DNA of 21,818 nt from contig AJFK01000664.1 in the NCBI GenBank assembly GCA_000467715.1, positions 1 through 21,818 of the forward strand, given 5' to 3'. Below are positions 15,493 to 21,818 of this stretch, one piece after another; position 1 is the first letter of the stretch, and each line of letters starts with the position of its first letter. The notes beneath the pieces are model-generated. The model searched no databases, was not told the DNA's origin, and was given only the letters and a program-made list of their open reading frames with translations. This stretch comes from Hysterium pulicare CBS 123377. Taxonomy: Eukaryota; Ascomycota; Dothideomycetes; Hysteriales; Hysteriaceae. Position numbers and translations under genes: made by a program.

Positions 15493-17833
15493 GGCTCCAT
15501 CCTCCCGCATTTCTTCACGCCAACCGTGAGGCAGGAACGCTTATCGTCCTCGGCGTAAGAGATAGAAGAACGGTACGACTAGAGTAATTAGTAGGAGATG
15601 GTTTGCGGGCTATTTGTTCTTGTGGTCTTTGCAAGCTTTATAGGAATAGAGTGAGGATGGAATAAACGGGGAGACTACTGCAGATAAGAAGAATAACTTC
15701 TTGAGACTAGATGGGACTGACAAGCACATGTGGAAACCCAAAACCAACGGTGAGACCTGACTGAGGAAGTATACTACGAACATGACACTTCTAGCAACCG
15801 ACCGATATGGCACACCTGGCTTTTCATAACCAAGGATCTTGTTCTCTCGCCTGAGGAGTATTTGAACCATGTATCACATAGTGACAGCAACCAGGAGCTT
15901 GTCCACAATGCAAGAATTAATAATGTCCAAACCTATATTATGGGCCGAGCGAGACGCTCAAGGACGTATAATTTGACTATCTAAGGGACAGTACAAGAGT
16001 ATATTCCAGGATAATGGGCATATCTAGATCGCACATGGTGAGTGAAAGGCGGATTAGGAAGCAAATCTTGCGTATCGAAAATCTGTACTGAACTCTAGAG
16101 TTCGAACTGCCGGGATCTCGGTGTCGAGGAAGGAAGGGTCCGCTGCAAGTTGTGTTAATAGAGTGAATGCAGCTGGAAACTTCAAGAGTTACTTACCCAT
16201 GATGGAAGTTCAATCGGGATAGTGTAGTTAGGTCACCTAAGGAGGAGATGAATAGGGTCGTGCTCGAGACTTTGGGGGCTTTGCAAGTAGTGGAGGATGT
16301 AAAGGGAGGCATAGATGACAACCATGCAGCGTCTGTACGATCATCGCTTCCTTCGAACCAGCCGTGATTTAGGCTAGATCTTGTTAGAAACCTTCAGCCA
16401 CCGACGCTTTCATTCGCTTGCGCATTAGGTAGGAAGTAACTCGAGCCAATGCACAGGAACTTACACGCAACAGCAAATAATGCCATCTTTGCATTCAAAA
16501 GGTTTTCTAACCCGCAGCATCCGTAACAACATACTATAATTATATTGGCAACCACCTGGGTCTCTCGCCGGGCCAGATATCTATTTTGCCAGCCAAGTAA
16601 ACGCTTTACCTTTTCATTCAGCACGGTTCTACTGGTGAGAGTAATTGTTAGCGTGTGTGTGGATGAGATGTCAAATTTGTAGCTTTCTTAGCGTACCAAT
16701 TGTCAAGTAGTTAGCCATTGAGACTATTTTCTTCATCCATTCACCTTGAAGTATTCTGGAATATAGGTATACAGAGACGAAATGTCCCTCACTCCAGTTA
16801 TCTCCGGTAACTATATAAAAATGCCCAATGTAGCGATAGAAAAGCTTTTCAGTGAGAGGAAAAGTAGTGACCAACCAAATTCTATTTGGCTAAACGTTCC
16901 TTAGAAGTCTTCCTCGATGACCTCAACGCCGCTATTTAATACGGTTCTGTACCTCGTTGTAGCATTCAACTAACTGAATAGCACCTGCTAGATTGATAAG
17001 TGGAGCATTGTCCAAGTACATCAAATCTCTGTATATAGCAACTCATCTTCCACAAAGGGAAAACTGTGGAAGCCCAAGAAATAACTATCTACTATATATG
17101 CCCGGCATCGTATTTCGAGACATTACCTTCGGCAAGACGCCGTGAATAAGCCATGCAGTTCCTCACACGTGAAGGAAACGAATGTTGGAGAAGTCCTGAT
17201 GGCTACTGACATCCCCGCATGGCTTAAGCCAGAGCCTAGGACCCTCTCGCAGCGACGTGGCGAACTGAGCTGTGCGTGAGAAATTCACAATGAGAAAAAA
17301 TGGACATATGTGATTGGATAAGAGGAGCAAGATTTGCAGTCGCTGAGAATATACATGTGACATGCTGGACGAGAGAGGCTAATGGGACGCTACTTCGCGG
17401 TACGTAAGCCGTTCATGCGTAATATATAGGCGCTCACCCACCTTTATACAAGTACAAGGAGCGAAAACATATTGCTGCGATGTGTGCTGGCTGTGGCCAT
17501 TGGGATGAAAACCCGGGTCCGGGCTGTTTGAAGGGAGAAAAGAAACATTCCATTCCCTTTGCTAGCCCCGAGGGAAGAAGTGGACATGCGCTTTTGCGAC
17601 TTCACAGAGGTTACCCCGATTCTATTGAACATAATTCGGGTTCTATCTACCTTGAACTCACGTACATGTCCACGAATAGATCTACCTGAACTTGCTGGCC
17701 GCGTTGAAGTGAAAGTGTGATCAAAGACTTCGCTCATTTTCATTTGAAAGAACGGCATCTCGACTCAGCTATGAAATGAGCTGAAAGAGTCGCAAATGTA
17801 ATAGTATACGATAAACTAATCTGTATAGTTGTG

Positions 17834-18097
17834 CTAGGTCAACATCTTCAGGATGATCTTGCGGACGAAGTTGTTGTGGCGAGAAAAGCGAACTGCCCAA
17901 GCCATATCACGAGGTCCAACATCCGATGGTAGTGCGTGTAGGGATAGCATGATCAACGAATACTCCACGGGTCTCTCAGTTTGAATAAAGTCACAATTCT
18001 GCCAGCTATCCAAGAGCCCTAATGTACGCTCGTGTCGCTGTCTTGAGCGTAAAAGTAATTCATCACCTCTTGAAATCACGCCCCCTCTCATCGGCAT
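17834..18097 (-). CDS. Doubtful ORF, 87 residues, unrecognised
   Basis: Starts MPMRGGVISRGDELLLRSRQ; mixed charged and hydrophobic composition (HERTLGLLDSW, MAWAVRFSRHNNFVRKIILK) that looks more protein-like than its neighbours. It could be the last exon or remnant of a gene whose upstream part is lost. No domain is recognised, and the ATG may not be the true start. Confidence 0.2.
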   Translation of the reverse strand: MPMRGGVISRGDELLLRSRQRHERTLGLLDSWQNCDFIQTERPVEYSLIMLSLHALPSDVGPRDMAWAVRFSRHNNFVRKIILKMLT

Positions 18098-18290
18098 ACT
18101 TATCTTGTTGCCTTAAGCAGCATTGCCTATGCTTCATGAGAATGAGCAGGGGGGCTAAGAAAAGGTTGGGGATCTTCATTCCCTCCAATTTAGGGTCGAT
18201 GTCAGACTTGAATTTGGAAAAACCGTGTCAAGCGATACTACTCCGGCCTCTGAGAAGTACCCAAATCGGCTTTCTACGCGCAGTAGATAG

Positions 18291-18421
18291 GGCCGTGATG
18301 CTTATTTGATGGAAACTCTCGCCGAATCCGATGGTGTTAATGCTGGACTGGTCTTGCCGCTTCCCAGCGGGAATTTCAGTACCGACAAGAAGAGGCGGCC
18401 GAGGAGCAAAACGTCCGTGTA
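18291..18421 (+). other. Possible orphan terminal exon
   Basis: After an AG at 18289-18290 a frame runs to TAA at 18419-18421. It contains METLAESDGVNAGLVLPLPS and a basic tail KKRRPRSKTSV that resembles a nuclear-localisation signal. No convincing upstream exon was found. Confidence 0.12.
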
Positions 18422-19052
18422 AAGTTTTACTCGCTATGAGTTGTCACCACTGGCGTTGGAAGCGTGTCGTGGAGGGGCGATTCGATTAGTAGAGGTCAGA
18501 CCCAGTAGGGCATTGCTCTGTGGGAAGGAGAGATGATTATAGATGCCGTGCTTAGTGATAATGATCGAGGAGCTACACTGGACAAGATGAATGGTGGCTA
18601 TCGTTAAGATCCTCATCCCATGACCTTTGACCTTGAATCATAAAAGCCCATGCAATACTACTTCACTTCACTAAAGCAATGGAGCAACATCGACCGGGAC
18701 TGAATTGAAGGATGGGAAGAACCATTGCTACTTTATCTGACAACATCGACTAAAAATGCGAGTCAGAAATATGAGTTCCGCTTAAATATGGTTGATTCAC
18801 CGAACTCTATTGCACCCCACTTCACACATGATCATCTCCCGGCTACCTAGCTCTCGGGATTTCACCGCCTTGCATGTAATTTCATACTCCCACTCAACTT
18901 TTGACCCTCACCTACAATTCTTAAGCGTCGAGTCCCAACCACCCCTTCCTTCTTGATGCCGACGGACCACGGGTAGCCCTTCTCTTGATCAGCTACCACT
19001 TAATCCTACAAGCCTTCCAACCACACACTTCCTACTTCCTACTTTCTTCCAT

Positions 19053-19930
19053 ATGGCTGACGACGCATTCGTCGCGTATCAGCTAGAATTGCTTGACGAG
19101 CCACGCGGTGGCCAGCCACGACCGACTGCAAAGTTTTACAAGGATGGAATCAACGACTCGAATTGGCCAAAGCAATCCATTGTAAGAGGTTACGATATCA
19201 CATACCGGCAATATGAAGAACTGGAGGGGTATATGCAGGAGAAACTAGGGGAGAATGACCTGTACAAAGCAAATTTTCGGACACAGGCAGCGAAAGACAA
19301 GCGAGATGACTTGTTAGATGTCCTTGATGCAAAATTTGCATACCTCACTGCCGCAAATATACCACGAAAATGGCGCAACGCCGCAAAAGCAGGCATGGTC
19401 GTGAGGGTAGCACACACCTTACGCCAGAAGCCAGGATACCTCGAGCCGTCGACACCCAAGAAACGTCGACAACACCGAAACTTTGGTGAGAACATCGTCA
19501 CTCCGCGTCGCCGAAAACCAACATCGAAGGTGGACTTGGAGGACGTCACCCTGCTTGTTCTTGACGCACGTCCTGGGCAAGATCGTCGCCAACTTCAAAT
19601 CCCACTTACAGAGCTGATCGGTGATGGTCACGATCAGATTGATGAGCAGGGAGAATTCAACATTGAGTAAATCAGACCTTTTTATTGTGGCATGAAAACC
19701 TCTAGTCTATTTGCTAATCTGAATGAAGCGCCGTAAGCCTCGATAAACTGCATGACCGGCTGCAAACCTCCGAAGCTATCCGGATGAAGGACAAGGAAAT
19801 CCTCTCGTACCAAATGGCCCAGGCAGGCGATGTCGACATTATAATTCTAGATGCGGACGATCTCATTCAAGCCCTCAAAACTCTTCACTCCGACTCGCCG
19901 ATTATAGTTCTCAGGATCGTGGGAAAGTAG
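19053..19930 (+). CDS. Unrecognised charged protein, two exons, likely 268-271 residues
   Basis: Exon 1 is 19053-19666. Read straight through, it stops at 19668-19670 and gives 205 residues. A GTAAAT donor begins at 19667, GCTAAT at 19713-19718 is a good branch site, and AG acceptors at 19727-19728 or 19736-19737 both put the next exon in frame. That exon, to TAG at 19928-19930, reads LDKLHDRLQTSEAIRMKDKE, then AGDVDIIILDADDLIQALK and SPIIVLRIVGK. It is clearly protein-like and matches the acidic, strand-forming style of exon 1's end (DVTLLVLDARPGQ). The intron is 62 or 71 nt. Exon 1 has a conserved-looking NWPKQSIVRGYDIT (37-50), an alpha-helical middle and a basic linker (TPKKRRQHR, about 133-141). 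No signal peptide or membrane segment is seen, so it is probably cytosolic or nuclear. The start is the first ATG after a CT-rich leader (19022-19050). I do not recognise the family and assign no function. Confidence 0.8.
19667..19728 (+). other. Inferred intron of the 19-kb gene (62 nt; 71 nt if the second AG is used)
   Basis: GTAAAT donor, GCTAAT branch site 10 nt before the first AG. Use of the AG at 19736-19737 would remove nine more bases and stay in frame. Confidence 0.65.
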
Positions 19931-20714
19931 GACTTCCGTGGCAATGTTTGAGGCCAGCGGTGGACAGGTTATGCATTCTGCTGAATTAGAGATTGAACCA
20001 GAGATGATGGCCATGGATTAGGGATGTCGTTAGAGTAGTTGGTACTACGCGGTGGGCTTACTGACGACACATGGTCCTGCATGGTCTGATTAGCGTGGAA
20101 GTATATTTCTGGTCCACACAGTTATATTCAGAGTGTACGATGAGCGTTGCATTTTGCTTTCCTGTAACCAGTCAACTTTGCATATAGAATTATGAACCAT
20201 CTTGAACACCAAGGCCACTCCGAGTCCTAACACTTTGAGTAGCTTCTCTCCTTGAAGTCAAAATGTGGCGTTCGACTTTGTCGGGCGAGACTTTTTACTA
20301 GAAGGGCCTTGAGATGGGTGCCTTACGAAAATCATCTGTATGCCTACTCCGCTATCAGCAACCGAGAAATGAACCAGGCCAATTCTGATACGGAATCAAA
20401 CTAAACCAAATTGTTAAGAACCGCTGCCAACACAGGTTGCACATACCTTAGTACCACTTACCAAGAGGGATGACAGCTGAAGGCTTCACTGGCATCAAAA
20501 ATTAACGGTTAATTGAAGAAACTGGATTCAAATAGAGGTTCTCCCGTATCCAATCATCCAACGAGCCTTCAATCCCAGGCCAACAGCATGACTGACGCTA
20601 CATAATCGTTGGCACTCTTCGCGCACCAAAGACTGGAGATGGCACCACACAAACAGAGCCAGGACGCAGTTTCGGTGCCCAATTCATCTTCTGTATATCG
20701 CCCCAATCACGTAA

Positions 20715-21075
20715 ACTGCAAGAAGAACCTGCCCAGGGGGCCGCCCGCTAACTCGGCCATCACTTTTTCGCCTGCACCATATCTTTCTCCAGTCTCTGCT
20801 CGACATCCTTGAAGTCAACTCTAATAGCGAACAGGCTATAAACAGCTTTACCAGAACTATCCAAACACACATAAAGGGAAGCTTCTGGTATAAAGTTGTT
20901 GAATGTGTTGTTCGGGGAGAGTGTGGGAGACGGACGACATGTGGAGGAAGATTGGACAGAATTGGCGGAGGGATTGGATCCGGCGTTCGAGAAACAACGG
21001 CGTGGTGAGGATTTACTAGAGCTGGTTGAGGGAGGGAGGGACGGACGGACGCAAAGCGAGGAGAGAAAGGGGTAG
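20715..21075 (+). other. Possible ATG-less coding stretch in two overlapping frames
   Basis: One frame is open from 20715 to TGA at 21006-21008 (97 codons) and includes HHIFLQSLLDILEVNSNSEQ, then INSFTRTIQTHIKGSFWYK. An overlapping frame, open from 20875 to TAG at 21073-21075, is acidic and ends VEEDWTELAEGLDPAFEKQR and onward. Neither has an ATG. A single frameshift could join them, which would fit a decayed gene, or both may be chance. No family is recognised. Confidence 0.18.
21028..21050. repeat. Tetranucleotide repeat (GAGG)n-(GGAC)n
   Basis: A run of GAGG units changes into GGAC units (GAGGGAGGGAGGGAC, then GGACGGAC). Confidence 0.8.
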
Positions 21076-21659
21076 GAAAGACTAAAGGAATGATGCGTTA
21101 GTTCTAATAGATAAAATTGGTACCAATAAGGAATATGATATCAAGAAACCATACTCGATCTTGTAAACGCCAGCAGTCGTCCCAATATCCATTCAATTTT
21201 GGCAAATAGCAAGCGAAGATCTGGAGATGCAACCAGCGATGGATGGCAGCTGCAGATAGAAGTTGTGACTGAGGCTGGAAAGTATCGCCATCTCGGAGTA
21301 GGTATTCATGAACGCAACCTCTCCATGCAAGCTCACCATGACTATTGATTTCCTGCGAGCGGAAAGGCAATAGGCTTGTGGGATCATTCTGAAGTTCGCA
21401 AACATGATAGGGGGGTGATGTAGAGACTGTCGTTCAAGACCGCACCCTGAGCTGATATACATTAGTTTAAGTTAGTTGCCATGGAAGCTAGATGTAGTAA
21501 AGGGAGAGCAGCCACTGGAGTGAAGCTTAGGGAAGGTGTCATGCGGTTGAGGCAGGAAATTAATTTGAGAACGACCCACTCTATCCCGAGATTATCTCTG
21601 CATGCGATAGAATGTACATCTAACTTTCCCGCAGGTGCAGAGAATTAGTAAATTAGCAG

Positions 21660-21818
21660 TTTTTAAAAAAAACTTGCTTCTAAGTACTTAGCTAATGCAA
21701 GCTTTAAGAATACTACATTTCTTAAGTATAGTATTAAAAGTATATAACTAGTAGTTAGTAAAAATATTCTAATATTACTATTTTATAATATTTTATTAAG
21801 CTTATTTTAATTATATTA
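21660..21818. other. Strongly AT-rich block at the window edge
   Basis: By hand count about 27 of the last 158 bases are G or C (17%), falling to 2 of the last 38. The stretch is rich in TA steps and has short palindromes such as CTAAGTACTTAG. This is typical of the edge of an AT-rich, point-mutated repeat region in fungi; the origin is inferred. Confidence 0.7.

Larger units (their letters stand above)
13903..19052. other. Gene-poor tract of about 5.1 kb
   Basis: No recognisable domain, RNA gene or mobile-element motif was found. The plus strand is purine- and G-rich at about 14400-14600. Only weak open stretches occur, and they are listed separately. Below those I see nothing that can be supported. 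Confidence 0.55.
19931..21659. other. Gene-poor 3' flank
   Basis: About 1.7 kb with no recognised gene. Overlapping short frames on the minus strand at 21104-21462 have no gene-like features. A perfect 13-bp palindrome, ATTAACGGTTAAT, lies near 20502. Confidence 0.5.

Noticed and set aside
17444-17758. 104-codon minus-strand frame and 69-codon plus-strand frame covering the same bases
   Set aside because: Neither has a recognisable motif, and they are mutually antisense with similar weak composition.
1-21818. tRNA, 5S rRNA or transposase/reverse-transcriptase genes
   Set aside because: By eye I found no paired A/B-box pattern, no 5S core and no conserved catalytic motif; a covariance-model or profile search would be needed to be certain.

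Overview
The window looks like nuclear DNA of a filamentous ascomycete (Pezizomycotina). The evidence is short introns of 52-71 nt with GTGAGT/GTAAAT donors and CTGAC/CTAAT-type branch sites, fungal gene families, long intergenic stretches and an AT-rich tail that looks like the edge of a mutated repeat block. I cannot place it in a class or genus from sequence alone.

Layout. (1) 304-1806, plus strand: a three-exon class A FAD-dependent monooxygenase, with a hairpin carrying two inverted CreA-type motifs about 180 nt upstream. (2) 1922-2276: a minisatellite built on the palindrome GCGAATTCGC, just after that gene. (3) About 2.3-8.3 kb: a gene-poor tract with no convincing intact gene. It holds a pyrimidine-rich repeat at 4231-4396 and several unassigned open stretches that may be decayed genes. 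(4) 8327-13902: the compact, GC-richer core of the window, with three intact intronless genes. These are a 505-residue type II membrane protein with motifs reminiscent of five-bladed-propeller mannan enzymes (minus), an acyltransferase-3 family membrane protein (minus) and an OCH1-like GT32 glycosyltransferase (plus). The last two diverge from a 974-bp shared upstream region that holds a palindromic E-box and inverted repeats. (5) 13.9-19.05 kb: gene-poor, with only weak open stretches. (6) 19053-19930, plus: an unrecognised charged protein that reads as a 205-residue single ORF but most likely has a second exon carrying its C-terminus. (7) 19.9-21.8 kb: gene-poor, ending in a stretch of about 17% G+C.

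How the genes may work together. The three central genes suggest a small glycan-assembly and acylation island: a Golgi sugar transferase, a membrane acyltransferase and a lumenal protein that may act on mannosides. That functional link is an inference from position and family. The monooxygenase could belong to a pathway extending left of the window, and the 19-kb gene has no visible partner.
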